From the NCBI RefSeq assembly GCF_024347495.1, contig NZ_AP025490.1:992001-1056000 (forward strand): a stretch of DNA of 64,000 nt, written 5' to 3'. The notes below the pieces were generated by a model, which was given only the letters and a program-made list of their open reading frames with translations, ran no database searches and was not told the origin of the DNA. Source of the DNA: Vibrio gallaecicus. GTDB taxonomy: Bacteria; Pseudomonadota; Gammaproteobacteria; Enterobacterales; Vibrionaceae. Below are positions 18,552-28,824 of the stretch, piece after piece (position 1 is the first letter of the stretch; each line of letters begins with the position of its first letter). Made by a program: the position numbers and the translations under genes.

Positions 18552-19187
18552 TTAAATTTCGGTTTTTTCTTTGAATTCACATAAGTCTTCAATCATGCAA
18601 CTACCACAGCGTGGTTTACGCGCCACACATGTATAACGCCCATGAAGTATTAGCCAGTGGTGCACATCCAGTTTGAATTCTTTGGGTATCACTTTTAATA
18701 GCTTTTGTTCTACATCATCAACCGTTTTACCCATTGCTAGCTTAGTGCGGTTTGATACACGATAGATATGGGTATCTACAGCTATCGTAGGCCATCCGAA
18801 AGCGGTATTTAGCACGACGTTTGCCGTTTTTCGACCAACACCGGGTAGCGCTTCTAACGCAGCACGATCTTCAGGGACTTCACCATTATGTAGATCGAGC
18901 AGCATGCGGCATGTTTTGATTGTGTTCTCAGCTTTGGAGTTAAATAACCCAATTGTCTTGATGTATTCTTTCAACCCATCCACACCTAAATCGAAAATTC
19001 CTTGAGGGGTATTCGCGATGGGGTATAGCTTATCAGTTGCTTTATTAACGCTCACATCAGTAGCTTGCGCCGATAGAAGTACCGCAATTAAAAGCTCAAA
19101 AGGAGAATTCCAATTTAACTCAGTTTGTGGCTTTGGATTGTCGTCTCTAAGACGCGTTAAAATCTCAACTCGTTTTACATTATTCAT
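18552..19187 (-). CDS. nth: Endonuclease III
   Basis: Bifunctional DNA glycosylase/AP lyase that removes oxidised pyrimidines. The helix-hairpin-helix LPGVGRKTANVV contains catalytic Lys120, and Asp138 lies in AVDTHIYRVS. The C-terminal 4Fe-4S cluster uses Cys187, Cys194, Cys197 and Cys203 (C-X6-C-X2-C-X5-C). The length, 211 residues, equals that of E. coli. It lies 131 bp after rsxE, at the end of the rsx operon as in enterobacteria. Confidence 0.97.
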   Translation of the reverse strand: MNNVKRVEILTRLRDDNPKPQTELNWNSPFELLIAVLLSAQATDVSVNKATDKLYPIANTPQGIFDLGVDGLKEYIKTIGLFNSKAENTIKTCRMLLDLHNGEVPEDRAALEALPGVGRKTANVVLNTAFGWPTIAVDTHIYRVSNRTKLAMGKTVDDVEQKLLKVIPKEFKLDVHHWLILHGRYTCVARKPRCGSCMIEDLCEFKEKTEI

Positions 19188-19318
19188 GGCGACATTACTT
19201 TCAGTTGTTGTGTAGATTACGCGCTTTAATAGCGTCTATTTAATCTTATTTTTTATATCTATTATTAAATCTTAACTAGGACGTTGCCGGCTTAATAGTA
19301 ACGTCCTAGTTATTCTAG

Positions 19319-20011
19319 TTACGCATTGGTTACTCTAGCTCGTTCAATTGCAGGCTTTTCTTGTTTTGGCTGTTTAGATTTTGCTTGATGATCGATTATG
19401 TTTTTTAGTGCAATTAAGAACCCGACACCTATAAAAGCGCCTGGTGGTAGGAGTGCCAATAAGAAGCTATTGTCGAACTGAAATATTTCAATTCTTAGTG
19501 ATGCAGCCCAATCACCGAGTAATAAATCTGCGCCATCAAACAAAGTTCCGTTACCTAGCACTTCTCTCATAGCACCAAGCACTACAAGTACAGCCGTCAT
19601 ACCTAAACCCATCCAAAAGCCATCCTGCGCTGCAGGTAAAACGTCATTTTTGGAAGCAAAGGCTTCAGCTCGACCAATGATGATACAGTTCGTCACAATC
19701 AAAGGAATGAAGATACCAAGTGATAGGTACAGCCCATAAGCGTAGGCATTCATTAATAACTGAACGCAGGTAACTAAAGAGGCAATAATCATAACGAAAA
19801 CAGGAATTCGAACTTCTTTGGGAACGTGATTACGGACAAGAGAGACGACAACGTTTGATCCTACGAGAACGAGTAGAGTCGCAATCCCTAGACCTAAAGC
19901 ATTTGTCACTGTTGAAGAAACGGCAAGTAATGGACAAAGCCCAAGAAGTTGCACAAGGGCAGGGTTATTTGCCCACATTCCATTTTTGATTAGTGTTTTA
20001 TGATCACTCAT
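19319..20011 (-). CDS. rsxE: Electron transport complex subunit RsxE
   Basis: Integral membrane subunit of the Rsx/Rnf complex, which couples NADH and ferredoxin-type electron transfer to ion movement; in E. coli it also keeps SoxR reduced. About six hydrophobic helices are visible, with the signatures [21 protein letters not shown] (here [18 protein letters not shown]) and [24 protein letters not shown] place the start at the ATG at 20011 ([16 protein letters not shown]), which gives 230 residues and matches the E. coli start. A GTG four codons upstream is less likely. It overlaps the end of rsxG by 8 bp, so the two are translationally coupled. Confidence 0.94.
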   Translation of the reverse strand: MSDHKTLIKNGMWANNPALVQLLGLCPLLAVSSTVTNALGLGIATLLVLVGSNVVVSLVRNHVPKEVRIPVFVMIIASLVTCVQLLMNAYAYGLYLSLGIFIPLIVTNCIIIGRAEAFASKNDVLPAAQDGFWMGLGMTAVLVVLGAMREVLGNGTLFDGADLLLGDWAASLRIEIFQFDNSFLLALLPPGAFIGVGFLIALKNIIDHQAKSKQPKQEKPAIERARVTNA

Positions 20012-20639
20012 TATTACCACCACAATTGAAAGGTTGTGAGTAAAGTGTTTCTTTATTCGTGTTTACATAAACTACAGCCTTTTTGACTGCTTTTACAACC
20101 GCTCTAGGCGTAATGGTTGCGCCCGTAAATTGGTCAAAATCACCGCCATCTTTTCGAACTGCCCAGCGGGATACATTACTTTCCGTGACTTGTTTACCTT
20201 TAAAAGATGTTATCCAGTCAGTGACTCGTAAATCAATTTTATCACCTAGGCCGGGAGTTTCTTTATGAGAAAGTACACGCGTGCCTAAAATTGTTCCATC
20301 TTGTTCAATACCAACAATGAGTTTTATTTCACCGTTATAGCCATCTGGCGCAATTGCTTCTATCGCGATGGCACTTGGTTGATCATTTAGTGTCGCTATA
20401 TAGGCTGGCATAGATTGCTCAGTGCCTAGTTCAGGTGTGTTCAACAATATACAAGATGAAAAAAGCTCATTGTCATGTAGGTTATGTGGAACAACTTGGT
20501 TTAATACAGATAATAGTTGGGCTTGTTCTTGTTGCTTGATTGTGTCTTTCGTTAAGTAATGGGTGACAGCGACCAAACCCGTAGAAGCACAGGCAAAAAT
20601 CGCAAGTGTTAGCCCATTTTTTCTGATGGCATTTAACAT
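20004..20639 (-). CDS. rsxG: Electron transport complex subunit RsxG (covalent FMN)
   Basis: Flavoprotein subunit of the Rsx/Rnf complex with one N-terminal membrane helix (about 9-27) and a periplasmic FMN-binding domain. Residues TGAT at 172-175 form the flavin attachment motif, with Thr175 the expected covalent FMN site. [12 protein letters not shown] at about 124-135 is also typical. Its length, 211 residues, is normal. It lies 12 bp after rsxD and overlaps rsxE. Confidence 0.95.
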   Translation of the reverse strand: MLNAIRKNGLTLAIFACASTGLVAVTHYLTKDTIKQQEQAQLLSVLNQVVPHNLHDNELFSSCILLNTPELGTEQSMPAYIATLNDQPSAIAIEAIAPDGYNGEIKLIVGIEQDGTILGTRVLSHKETPGLGDKIDLRVTDWITSFKGKQVTESNVSRWAVRKDGGDFDQFTGATITPRAVVKAVKKAVVYVNTNKETLYSQPFNCGGNNE

Positions 20640-20651
20640 TGTGATGCTCCC

Positions 20652-21698
20652 TTAGTGTCCGTAAGTTCTTGGTTTTGTGTAGTAGTCAATAAGAGGTACA
20701 CACATGTTAGCCAGTAAAACAGCAAAGGCGACACCATCAGGGAAGCCACCCCAACTACGAATGATAAAGACTAAACCGCCGATCAGAGCACCAAAGATTA
20801 ACCGACCTTTCACAGTGGTTGAAGCAGACACCGGATCAGTAGCAATAAAGAATGCACCGAGCATTGTAGCGCCGGAAAGGAGGTGAATTATTGGTGATGC
20901 TGTTTCACCAGGTGTAAAAATGGAAAAAACTAAGCTAAACAAAACAAGGCTGGATAAAAACGCTACTGGAATGTGCCATTGAATTACTCGCTGCTTAATA
21001 AGAATGAGACCTCCAAGAAGGTAGGCGACATTAACCCACTCCCAACCTAACCCAGCTAACCAACTAAATTGAGGTTGGTTTAATGCCTCAGAAGGGGTGT
21101 TTCCGGCAAGTAATGAGGTTTTGAAAGCATCCAGTGGGGTTGCCATTGTTGTGCCATCAATTCCTAAGCGTGCTTGCTGTAAAGAAAGCCCTTCGTTATT
21201 AAACCCGGTAAAAATCATAAGTGCAGAATCAATAAAGCTAGTAGATTCAGCAGTTAAAGATATAGGTGCATTCCAACTCGTCATTTGAACTGGGAAAGAT
21301 ATTAAAAGGACAACATAAGCGACCATGGCTGGGTTAAATGGGTTTTGCCCGATTCCACCATACAAATGTTTAGCAATCACTATGGCGAAAAATACGCCAA
21401 TAACAAGTAGCCACCAAGGGGAATGGGGGGGAATTGCTATGCTAATTAACCACCCAGTGACTATGGCGCTGTAATCTCTTAAAGCCATAATTGGAGGGCG
21501 CTTTCTTAGCAGCATGATTACTGCTTCAAAGGTAACCGCGAGCGTTAAAGCAAAACAAAGTTGTATGAGAGTGCCCCAACCGAAGAAATAGGTTTGAGCG
21601 AGCAGGCCCGGCGCTGCACATAAGGCTACCCACTTCATTAGGTCAGGAGTGCTTCGGCGGCTATGAGCGTGTGGTGAGCTAGCAATAAAAAAAGCCAT
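20652..21698 (-). CDS. rsxD: Electron transport complex subunit RsxD (covalent FMN)
   Basis: Membrane subunit of the Rsx/Rnf complex with about nine to ten hydrophobic helices. Thr187 in GTTMATPLD matches the threonine that binds FMN covalently in E. coli RsxD and Vibrio Rnf[19 protein letters not shown] and [16 protein letters not shown] are family signatures. The length is 348 residues. Its ATG shares a base with the rsxC stop codon (TAATG), which indicates translational coupling. Confidence 0.95.
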   Translation of the reverse strand: MAFFIASSPHAHSRRSTPDLMKWVALCAAPGLLAQTYFFGWGTLIQLCFALTLAVTFEAVIMLLRKRPPIMALRDYSAIVTGWLISIAIPPHSPWWLLVIGVFFAIVIAKHLYGGIGQNPFNPAMVAYVVLLISFPVQMTSWNAPISLTAESTSFIDSALMIFTGFNNEGLSLQQARLGIDGTTMATPLDAFKTSLLAGNTPSEALNQPQFSWLAGLGWEWVNVAYLLGGLILIKQRVIQWHIPVAFLSSLVLFSLVFSIFTPGETASPIIHLLSGATMLGAFFIATDPVSASTTVKGRLIFGALIGGLVFIIRSWGGFPDGVAFAVLLANMCVPLIDYYTKPRTYGH

Positions 21699-24532
21699 TA
21701 CTCTGTTTCCTCGTTATTCTTTTTGTCTTTTGCTATTTGTGCTTTTTTGGCTTTAGCACGAGCAATCGCGGCAGCAACTGCTGCTTTTTTAGGATCAACC
21801 TTAGTTTCAGTTTCTTGTTCAGGTGCGTCCGAAACTACTGTGCTTGTCGTTGATTCTTCATTATTCGCTCCAGCTTGCTGAGCCTTTTTAGCTTTTGCGC
21901 GAGCGATTGCAGCAGCAATCGCAGCTTTTTTCGGATCAATTTTGCTTTCAGTTTCCTGCTCAGGCGCATCTGAAACTACTGTGCTTGTCGTTGATTCTTC
22001 ATTTTTTTCTCCAGCTTGCTGCGCCTTTTTAGCTTTGGCGCGAGCAATCGCAGCGGCAACCGCAGCTTTTTTCGTATCAACTTTGGTTTCAGTTTCTTGT
22101 TCAGGCGTTTCCGATATTGCCGAGCTTGTCGCGGATTCTTCATTATTCGCTTCAGCTTGTTGCGCCTTTTTAGCTTTGGCGCGAGCAATTGCAGCAGCAA
22201 CCGCAGCTTTTTTAGGATCAATTTTGGTTTCAGTTTCCTGCTCAGATGCTTCCGAAGCTATTGAGCTTGTCGCTGACTCTTCATTATTCGCTTCAGCTTG
22301 CTGCGCCTTTTTAGCTTTGGCGCGAGCAATCGCAGCGGCAACCGCAGCTTTTTTCGTGTCAACTTTGGTTTCAGTTTCTTGTTCAGGCGTTTCCGAAATT
22401 GCCGAGCTTGTCGCGGATTCTTCATTATTCGCTTCAGCTTGCTGTGCTTTTTTAGCTTTGGCGCGAGCTATCGCGGCAGCAACAGCAGATTTTTTAGGGT
22501 CAACTTTGGTTTCAGTTTCCTGATCAGGTGCTTCAGAAGCTATTGAGCTTGTCGATGACTCTTCATCATTCGCTTCAGCTTGCTGGGCTTTTTTAGCTTT
22601 GGCACGAGCAATTGCAGCAGCAACCGCGGACTTTTTCGTATCAGCAGTTTCATCAGGTGATTTTGAATCCATAGCCGAATCTTTATTACTTGCTTCAGCC
22701 TGTTGCGCTTTTTTCGCTTTAGCCCGAGCAATAGCTTCTGCGACTGCAGATTGCTTATCTGAGGCGTTATTAGCTGGCGCAGTACTATTTTTCTCAGAGC
22801 TATTTTGCTCGCTAGATTCTGAGTCTAATTTTGCTTTACGCTCTCTAGCTTGTTTTTTCCTTTCCTCACGTAATTTTGCCATCTCTGAATTATCAGGTTG
22901 ATCGCTATTGTTACTCTGAGCTTCTGCTTGTTTTGCTTTAGCTCTTGCGATAGCGGCAGCAACAGCGGGCTTCACAGCTGGTTTATCCGAGTCAGTATTA
23001 GACTTTTGCGCTTTAACACGAGCGATGGCCGCAGCAATTGCATCATCGCCATCAGAGGTTTTTAAATCTTTACGGCGATTATCAGCCGCTTTCTTAAATC
23101 GATTCTCGCGCTCTGCTTTATCACGCTCCATACGAGCATTTTTTTCTTCAAAACGAACTTTGGCTCGCTCAGCAGATGCAGCTTCATCTTTACGATTTTT
23201 TATCTCAGCTTTCGCTTGTCTGTAATATTGAACGAGTGGTATTTCACTTGGGCAAACATAGGCACAAGCACCACACTCAATACAATCTTTAAGGTTAAGC
23301 TCTTCACATTTATCATACTCATTCGCTTTTGCATGCCACTGTAATTGTTGAGGCAGTAAAGAAGCAGGACAAGCTTCAGCACATTGACCACATCGAATAC
23401 ATTCCATCTCATATTGATTTGGAGAAATTTCTTTGCGAGTCGGTGCAAGAATACAGTTAGAGGTTTTGGTGATAGGTACACTTGAACTTGGCAGAGTGAA
23501 GCCCATCATAGGACCCCCTAGAATTAGCCTTGGAAGCTTTTTATCTGCCTTATAATCGAACTCTTCGAGCAACTCATGTACCGGAGTGCCTAGCAGAGCC
23601 CAAACGTTACGAGGTTGCTTGAAAGTTTTCCCCGTTAATGTTACGACACGGTTGATTACGGGCTCTCCATCGATAACCGCTTTCTTTATCGAAAATAATG
23701 AGCTGACATTTTGAACTAATACGCCAATGTCGGCAGGGATGCCGCCAGCAGGAACTTCTTTATTAGTGAGTATTTTTATTAGCTGTTTTTCGCCGCCCGA
23801 GGGGTACTTTGTCGGGATTACTCGGATAACAATATCTTTATTGATTGCAGCTGCTTCTAAAGCTTGGATAGCTTTGGGTTTGTTATCTTCAATACCAATA
23901 ACAGTTAACTTTGGCTTAAGAATGTGCTCAACAATTTCGATACCTTGTAATATCTCTTCAGCATGTTCTTGTAGAAGTTTGTCATCAGAAGTGATGTAAG
24001 GTTCACATTCTGCAGCATTTACAATCAGTATCTCTGTGCGACCTAGACCAGATTGAATTTTCTTGGCTGTAGGGAAGCCTGCCCCTCCCATCCCTGAGAT
24101 ACCGGCTTCACGAATAGTGTCTAGCAGTTGGTCAGATGTTTTAGAGATGAAATCATCTACTGGCTTCTTATCACACCAAACATCTAATCCATCAGGCTTA
24201 ATAATGACACTGAGTTCAGTTAACCCTGAAGGGTGAGCTGTGACTCTTGGTTCTATAGCAATAACTTGGCCGGATGTCGGTGCGTGTACCGGTAAAGTAA
24301 ACCCACTATCAAGGCTTGTAAGCGGCTGACCTTTTTTGACAGTATCGCCAGCTGCAACTAATAAATTTCCAGCTTTACCAATATGTTGTTTAACTGGTAG
24401 CACTATTTCAGAGGGGATGCGTGCGTGTACTAACTCCGTGCTATTAGACTGAGTTTTATTTTCTGCAGGGTGAACCCCACCAGGGAAGCTCCAAAGAGAG
24501 CCAGTACGAATTTGTTCAATAAGAGAAATCAT
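21698..24532 (-). CDS. rsxC: Electron transport complex subunit RsxC with extended C-terminal repeat array
   Basis: Peripheral iron-sulfur flavoprotein thought to accept electrons from NADH in the Rsx/Rnf complex. The start at 24532 ([22 protein letters not shown]) has AAAGGATTGG just upstream; an ATG 13 codons earlier lies inside rsxB and is unlikely. A flavin/NADH-type domain with [15 protein letters not shown] is near 150. Two 4Fe-4S motifs follow, [12 protein letters not shown] and [12 protein letters not shown], around 370-425. From about residue 480 on, the protein is a charged, alanine-rich tail with ten AIARAKA-type units, most of them spaced 47 residues apart. At 944 residues it is longer than E. 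coli RsxC (740). Confidence 0.95.
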   Translation of the reverse strand: MISLIEQIRTGSLWSFPGGVHPAENKTQSNSTELVHARIPSEIVLPVKQHIGKAGNLLVAAGDTVKKGQPLTSLDSGFTLPVHAPTSGQVIAIEPRVTAHPSGLTELSVIIKPDGLDVWCDKKPVDDFISKTSDQLLDTIREAGISGMGGAGFPTAKKIQSGLGRTEILIVNAAECEPYITSDDKLLQEHAEEILQGIEIVEHILKPKLTVIGIEDNKPKAIQALEAAAINKDIVIRVIPTKYPSGGEKQLIKILTNKEVPAGGIPADIGVLVQNVSSLFSIKKAVIDGEPVINRVVTLTGKTFKQPRNVWALLGTPVHELLEEFDYKADKKLPRLILGGPMMGFTLPSSSVPITKTSNCILAPTRKEISPNQYEMECIRCGQCAEACPASLLPQQLQWHAKANEYDKCEELNLKDCIECGACAYVCPSEIPLVQYYRQAKAEIKNRKDEAASAERAKVRFEEKNARMERDKAERENRFKKAADNRRKDLKTSDGDDAIAAAIARVKAQKSNTDSDKPAVKPAVAAAIARAKAKQAEAQSNNSDQPDNSEMAKLREERKKQARERKAKLDSESSEQNSSEKNSTAPANNASDKQSAVAEAIARAKAKKAQQAEASNKDSAMDSKSPDETADTKKSAVAAAIARAKAKKAQQAEANDEESSTSSIASEAPDQETETKVDPKKSAVAAAIARAKAKKAQQAEANNEESATSSAISETPEQETETKVDTKKAAVAAAIARAKAKKAQQAEANNEESATSSIASEASEQETETKIDPKKAAVAAAIARAKAKKAQQAEANNEESATSSAISETPEQETETKVDTKKAAVAAAIARAKAKKAQQAGEKNEESTTSTVVSDAPEQETESKIDPKKAAIAAAIARAKAKKAQQAGANNEESTTSTVVSDAPEQETETKVDPKKAAVAAAIARAKAKKAQIAKDKKNNEETE
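21740..22750 (-). repeat. 141-bp in-frame tandem repeats in the 3' part of rsxC
   Basis: The motif encoding ARAIA-type helices recurs at plus-strand positions 21759, 21900, 22041, 22182, 22323, 22464 and 22605, exactly 141 bp (47 codons) apart, and once more at 22725 after 120 bp. Each unit reads [20 protein letters not shown] plus an acidic Ser/Thr/Glu-rich linker. Central copies are nearly identical at the DNA level. Confidence 0.95.
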
Positions 24533-24542
24533 ACCAATCCTT

Positions 24543-25136
24543 TTATGCTTTTTTATCTGATGAAGAGGCATCAGTGAATTGGTGAGTGATGTCTATAACA
24601 GGGATGGAGTTCATCTGCCATTTCCAGTTTTCAGTCGTGGTTGCGACTGGAATCATTTCAATACAATCGGTTGGACATGGGGCAACACATAAGTCGCACC
24701 CCGTACACTCATCTTTAATGACGGTATGCAGTGCTTTCGTTCCGCCCACGATTGCGTCTACTGGGCATGCTTGGATGCATTTTGTGCAACCAATGCACAT
24801 GTCTTCGTGTATGTAGGCAACCGTTTTTACTTTGTTGTCGAGGTCGTGCGCTGAATCCTCGACTTCAACCCCCATGAGATCTGCCAATTTTTCTATCGTA
24901 GCTTGGCCGCCTGGAGGGCATTTGTTGATGTTATCGCCATTTGCGATGGCTTCGGCATAAGGGCGACAACCTGGGTAACCACATTGCCCACATTGTGTTT
25001 GTGGCAGGATAGAGTCAATTTGATCCACAACGGGATCAGCTTCGACTTTGAAACGAATAGAAGCGAAACCTAATATCGCGCCAAATACAGTAGCCAAAGC
25101 TACAAGAGCAATAATTGCAATTAGGATGGTACTCAT
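24543..25136 (-). CDS. rsxB: Electron transport complex subunit RsxB (iron-sulfur protein)
   Basis: Ferredoxin-type subunit of the Rsx/Rnf complex with an N-terminal membrane helix (about 4-25). A four-cysteine cluster region follows ([15 protein letters not shown]...CPPGG) near 50-75. Two 4Fe-4S ferredoxin motifs, [12 protein letters not shown] and [12 protein letters not shown], lie near 114-155. Its length, 197 residues, is normal. It starts 2 bp after rsxA and ends 10 bp before rsxC. Confidence 0.95.
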   Translation of the reverse strand: MSTILIAIIALVALATVFGAILGFASIRFKVEADPVVDQIDSILPQTQCGQCGYPGCRPYAEAIANGDNINKCPPGGQATIEKLADLMGVEVEDSAHDLDNKVKTVAYIHEDMCIGCTKCIQACPVDAIVGGTKALHTVIKDECTGCDLCVAPCPTDCIEMIPVATTTENWKWQMNSIPVIDITHQFTDASSSDKKA

Positions 25137-25138
25137 TC

Positions 25139-25717
25139 TTATTTCACCAACCCTGTGAAGCCCATAAATGCTAGAGACATAAGACCTGCAGTGATCATAG
25201 CAATGGAGGCGCCTTTGAATGGCATAGGGACATCAGCAGCAGCTATACGCTCTCGCATTGAAGCGAAGAGAATTAAAACTAATGAAAAGCCTGCCGCAGC
25301 GCCGAAGCCATAAATAATCGACTGAATAAAATTATGGTTCTCATTGATGTTGAGAAGTGCAACACCTAAAACGGCACAGTTTGTAGTGATCAGGGGCAGG
25401 AAAATACCAAGTAAACGGTAAAGAGTAGGGCTGGTTTTGTGCACAACCATTTCCGTGAATTGTACGACAACTGCAATCACTAAAATAAAACTCATCGTGC
25501 GCAGATATTCAATGCCTAATGGTGCAAGGATATAGGTCTCAACAAGGTATGCAGAAACTGATGCCAGTGTAAGTACAAAAGTTGTAGCTAGCCCCATACC
25601 AATAGCAGTTTCCAGTTTTTTGGAAACCCCCATAAATGGACATAGGCCTAAGAATTTAACTAGTACAAAGTTATTGACCAGCACTGTGCCAACCAACAAC
25701 AAAAGATATTCGGTCAT
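25139..25717 (-). CDS. rsxA: Electron transport complex subunit RsxA
   Basis: Integral membrane subunit of the Rsx/Rnf complex, paralogous to RsxE, with six predicted helices. Recognisable stretches are [42 protein letters not shown] and the end [15 protein letters not shown]. Each half of the RsxA/RsxE pair carries an NC cysteine motif (TNC), which in recent Rnf structures helps ligate a shared membrane iron-sulfur centre. Its length, 192 residues, is close to the family's. It is the first gene of the rsxABCDGE-nth operon; the promoter should lie in 25718-25950. Confidence 0.95.
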   Translation of the reverse strand: MTEYLLLLVGTVLVNNFVLVKFLGLCPFMGVSKKLETAIGMGLATTFVLTLASVSAYLVETYILAPLGIEYLRTMSFILVIAVVVQFTEMVVHKTSPTLYRLLGIFLPLITTNCAVLGVALLNINENHNFIQSIIYGFGAAAGFSLVLILFASMRERIAAADVPMPFKGASIAMITAGLMSLAFMGFTGLVK

Positions 25718-25957
25718 AATGGATTTATTTTTGAGATTCCGATCTTAATATTATCCTGCTTTGTCACACTAATAACAACCAAGGATCGATAAGGTTTTAT
25801 GCGCAAGATGAAAAAAAGACCAACAATTAAGTGAGTATTTAAGGAATAAAGGCAAAGTGATGGAAGTTGTTATGCGAGTTGTTTTCTTTAAATCGATTTT
25901 TCAGTGCAAATGATACTTAGTTGGGTTCCATTTGCTCGTCGCTAATAATTAGAAACG

Positions 25958-25987
25958 AAAAAGCCCAATCCTAAGATTGGGCTTTTT
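25958..25987 (-). terminator. Terminator of tRNA-Asn
   Basis: AAAAAGCCCAATC and GATTGGGCTTTTT form a 13-bp stem with a CTAA loop, 8 nt beyond the tRNA 3' end on the minus strand, followed by a T run. Confidence 0.9.
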
Positions 25988-25994
25988 CTAAATT

Positions 25995-26070
25995 TGGCTC
26001 CCCTTGCAAGACTTGAACTTGCGACATACGGATTAACAGTCCGCCGTTCTACCAACTGAACTAAAGGGGA
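25995..26070 (-). tRNA. tRNA-Asn (anticodon GUU)
   Basis: The 76-nt minus-strand sequence folds as a standard cloverleaf. The acceptor stem TCCCCTT pairs with AAGGGGA, and CCA is encoded at the end. The D arm is AGTTCAGTTGGTAGAACG-like, the anticodon stem-loop CGGACTGTTAATCCG contains GTT, and the T arm carries GTTCAAGTC. The body closely matches E. coli asnT. Confidence 0.97.
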
Positions 26071-26090
26071 ATTGCTCTAAAGCGAGGCGC

Positions 26091-26119
26091 ATATTAAAGA
26101 TTCTCCGAAATCATGTCAA
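26091..26119 (-). promoter_or_regulatory. Sigma-70 promoter of tRNA-Asn
   Basis: On the minus strand the sequence is TTGACA, a 17-bp spacer, TAATAT, then GCGCC. This near-consensus promoter has a GC-rich discriminator typical of stringently controlled stable RNA genes and lies about 20 bp before the mature tRNA. Confidence 0.9.
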
Positions 26120-26543
26120 TAAAAAAAACAGGAAAAATAGCAGTGAAATTTCTTTACTTTTTGACAGCCCTTATTTGATTTGGCTTAGCTCTACTTATCC
26201 ACTAAATTTGTGGATAACTGTGTGAGTTAAACTTGAATATATTTATTAGGGAATAATTGAATTGGGGGTTCTGGTTTTAAGTTGTTAATTTTAAACGCTT
26301 TGTTGGTTTTTGCTAATGGGTATAACTTATTTCGAATAGCTAGGATGTGAGCGTTATAGACGATAATACGGATATTTTGGGGAAAACTAGTGGATGAAAA
26401 GGTAAGCGTATTTCTAACATGAGTTTTATGCGGTCACGAATAATATCAATCTTTTAGAAATAAATCTATGATTAACACCACGAGTTAAAGTGATTATTGT
26501 TAGATAAAGGTTGCAACAAACTATCGGCTAGAGCGACAATAAC
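26120..26543. other. Intergenic region between tRNA-Asn promoter and uvrB operator
   Basis: AT-rich, with no gene found. At 26205-26227 the arms TTATCCAC and GTGGATAA form an inverted pair of DnaA-box-like sequences, one of them (minus strand 26219-26227) an exact TTATCCACA. The remainder shows no clear element, although the uvrB promoter must be here. Confidence 0.5.
26205..26227. promoter_or_regulatory. Two inverted DnaA-box-like motifs
   Basis: TTATCCACT on the plus strand and TTATCCACA on the minus strand are separated by a short AT spacer. The second is an exact strong DnaA box. Whether DnaA binds here is unknown; the palindrome may have another function. Confidence 0.45.
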
Positions 26544-26561
26544 CTGAATATAAACACAGTA
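26542..26561 (+). promoter_or_regulatory. LexA (SOS) box of uvrB
   Basis: CTGAATATAAACACAG has the CTG-N10-CAG core of gammaproteobacterial LexA boxes and ends 15 bp before the uvrB start. uvrB is an established SOS gene in E. coli. Confidence 0.75.
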
Positions 26562-26574
26562 TGGAAAGGTGAAC

Positions 26575-28605
26575 ATGAGTAAACTTTTTGACCTAGTATC
26601 AGATTATAGCCCTTCAGGCGATCAACCTACTGCCATTGCAAGGTTATTAGATGGATTAGATTCAGGGCTTGCTCATCAGACATTACTCGGTGTAACCGGG
26701 TCTGGTAAAACATTCACTTTAGCGAATGTTGTTTCTCAAGCGCAAAGACCAGCCATTTTTCTTGCGCCTAATAAAACACTAGCCGCTCAGTTGTATGGAG
26801 AAATGAAGTCTTTCTTTCCTAACAACGCGGTTGAATATTTCGTTTCCTACTATGACTATTATCAGCCTGAAGCTTATGTCCCGACAACCGACACTTTTAT
26901 AGAAAAAGATTCCTCTGTTAATGCTCATATTGAGCAAATGAGGTTATCAGCGACCAAAGCCTTACTTGAACGTAAAGATGCCATTATCGTTGCGTCAGTG
27001 TCTGCTATTTATGGCTTGGGTGATCCCGAATCTTACCTAAAAATGATGCTGCACGTTTGCCGTGGTGATGTGCTTGATCAAAGGGACATCATCAGAAGGT
27101 TGGCTGAGTTGCAATACAAGCGTAATGATGTTGCATTTGAGCGTGGTCAATTTCGAGTTCGCGGTGAAGTGATTGATGTTTTTCCGGCTGAGTCTGAGCA
27201 AGATGCTGTTCGTATCGAAATGTTTGATGACGAGATTGATTGCATCAGTATTTTTGACCCGTTAACGGGTGCGGTCAAGCAGAGAGATTTACCTCGTTAC
27301 ACAATCTATCCTAAAACTCACTATGTGACACCACGTGAAAAAATTCTTGAAGCAATAGAACAAATTAAAGACGACTTACGCGACAGACAAACGTATTTAA
27401 AAGACAACAATAAGCTGCTTGAAGAACAACGTATTACCCAACGTACACAGTTTGATATTGAGATGATGAATGAGCTTGGTTTTTGTTCAGGAATTGAAAA
27501 CTACTCTCGTTACTTGAGTGGTAGAAATGAGGGGGAGGCTCCTCCTACACTATTCGATTACCTTCCGGCTGATGGCTTACTGATTATTGATGAATCACAT
27601 GTCACAGTACCTCAAATTGGCGCTATGTATAAAGGTGATCGCTCTCGAAAAGAAACGCTAGTGGAGTTCGGCTTTCGCTTACCTTCGGCACTTGATAACC
27701 GCCCTATGAAGTTTGAAGAATTTGAATCCATCGCCCCTCAAACCATTTTCGTTTCTGCCACTCCTGGTAATTATGAAATTGAGAAGTCTGATGGAGAAAT
27801 TGCAGACCAAGTAGTTCGACCTACAGGGTTGCTTGACCCGGAAATTGAAGTTCGCCCCGTGGCAACACAAGTCGATGACCTATTGTCTGAAATCCGAATT
27901 CGTGCAGCTAAAGATGAAAGAGTATTAGTGACCACCTTGACTAAACGTATGTCGGAAGATTTAACAGAATATCTGACGGAACATGGCGTTAAAGTGAGAT
28001 ACCTCCACTCTGATATTGATACGATAGAACGAGTCGAAATTATACGAGATTTAAGGTTAGGTGAGTTTGATGTGCTAGTGGGTATTAACTTACTTCGCGA
28101 AGGCTTGGATATGCCTGAAGTGTCGCTAGTCGCAATTTTAGATGCAGATAAGGAAGGCTTCTTACGTTCGGAAAGATCGCTTATTCAAACGATAGGTCGT
28201 GCTGCGCGTAACTTGCAAGGTAAAGCGATTCTGTATGGTGATAAAATCACTAAGTCGATGAAAAAAGCGATAGATGAGACGGATCGACGTCGAATTAAGC
28301 AGCAAGCTTATAATGAAGAGCAAGGCATTCAACCACAAGCTCTTAAGCGTAATATCAAAGATATTATGGAATTGGGCGATATGACCAAATCACGAGAGCA
28401 ACGTGAATCTAAGCAAGTACCACTATCAAAAGTGGCAGAGCCTTCTCAAACTTATCAAGTATTTACGCCTCAGCAATTGGATAAGGAAATTGGTAAGTTG
28501 GAAGCGGCAATGTATAAGCATGCTCAAGATTTAGAGTTTGAATTAGCAGCGCAAAAGCGTGATGAAATTGAGCAGCTAAGAAAGCAATTTATCGTAAATA
28601 GCTAA
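26575..28605 (+). CDS. uvrB: Excinuclease ABC subunit B
   Basis: DNA damage-verification helicase of nucleotide excision repair, working with UvrA and UvrC. Walker A is GVTGSGKTF near 40. The beta-hairpin region [12 protein letters not shown] (near 92-103) inserts between strands. Helicase motifs include LIIDESH and [12 protein letters not shown] domain closes the protein ([17 protein letters not shown]). I use the ATG at 26575, with AAAGGTG just before it, rather than the GTG at 26569, which lies inside that ribosome-binding site. This gives 676 residues (673 in E. coli). Confidence 0.97.
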   Translation: MSKLFDLVSDYSPSGDQPTAIARLLDGLDSGLAHQTLLGVTGSGKTFTLANVVSQAQRPAIFLAPNKTLAAQLYGEMKSFFPNNAVEYFVSYYDYYQPEAYVPTTDTFIEKDSSVNAHIEQMRLSATKALLERKDAIIVASVSAIYGLGDPESYLKMMLHVCRGDVLDQRDIIRRLAELQYKRNDVAFERGQFRVRGEVIDVFPAESEQDAVRIEMFDDEIDCISIFDPLTGAVKQRDLPRYTIYPKTHYVTPREKILEAIEQIKDDLRDRQTYLKDNNKLLEEQRITQRTQFDIEMMNELGFCSGIENYSRYLSGRNEGEAPPTLFDYLPADGLLIIDESHVTVPQIGAMYKGDRSRKETLVEFGFRLPSALDNRPMKFEEFESIAPQTIFVSATPGNYEIEKSDGEIADQVVRPTGLLDPEIEVRPVATQVDDLLSEIRIRAAKDERVLVTTLTKRMSEDLTEYLTEHGVKVRYLHSDIDTIERVEIIRDLRLGEFDVLVGINLLREGLDMPEVSLVAILDADKEGFLRSERSLIQTIGRAARNLQGKAILYGDKITKSMKKAIDETDRRRIKQQAYNEEQGIQPQALKRNIKDIMELGDMTKSREQRESKQVPLSKVAEPSQTYQVFTPQQLDKEIGKLEAAMYKHAQDLEFELAAQKRDEIEQLRKQFIVNS

Positions 28606-28675
28606 TATACGGGATTGTGATGAATTACAGTCCTATTTCTCAAGCTCTCTAAACCCTAGGTGTGCCTATTTCATA

Positions 28676-28706
28676 AGCCAGTAATTTACGATTACTGGCT
28701 TTATGT
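28676..28706 (+). terminator. Hairpin after uvrB, probable terminator
   Basis: The perfect 10-bp stem AGCCAGTAAT/ATTACTGGCT has a 5-nt loop and is followed by a weak T-rich tract (TTATGTATT). Confidence 0.6.
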
Positions 28707-28765
28707 ATTACTGGGCTGATTTATTGTGAAAGAACTATTTAGTTTCAATATATAGAATTACTTAT

Positions 28766-28778
28766 TTGCATAATGCAA
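28766..28778. promoter_or_regulatory. LuxO-type operator upstream of luxO
   Basis: TTGCATAATGCAA fits the LuxO-binding consensus TTGCA-W3-TGCAA described for qrr promoters in Vibrio. It lies 46 bp before the luxO start, a position suited to autoregulation. Confidence 0.65.
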
Positions 28779-28815
28779 ATCGGAATGCGACTATTATCTT
28801 AGTGCAATCAAAAAT

Positions 28816-28823
28816 GGCTAGGA
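28816..28823 (+). promoter_or_regulatory. Possible Qrr sRNA pairing site at the luxO ribosome-binding site
   Basis: GGCTAGGA includes GGCTAGG, fully complementary to CCTAGCC of the conserved Qrr core as I remember it. luxO mRNA is an established Qrr target in V. harveyi. The site ends one base before the ATG at 28825. Confidence 0.45.
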
Positions 28824-28824
28824 T

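Noticed and set aside
21942..22523. Open frame of 193 codons opposite the rsxC repeats
   Set aside because: It arises because the low-complexity 141-bp repeats keep several frames open; the translation is a repetitive Ser/Ala/Phe sequence.
28606..28765. A qrr1 small RNA gene between uvrB and luxO
   Set aside because: I read both strands of this gap and found neither the conserved Qrr core nor a TGGCAC-N5-TTGC promoter; a model search could still find a diverged copy.
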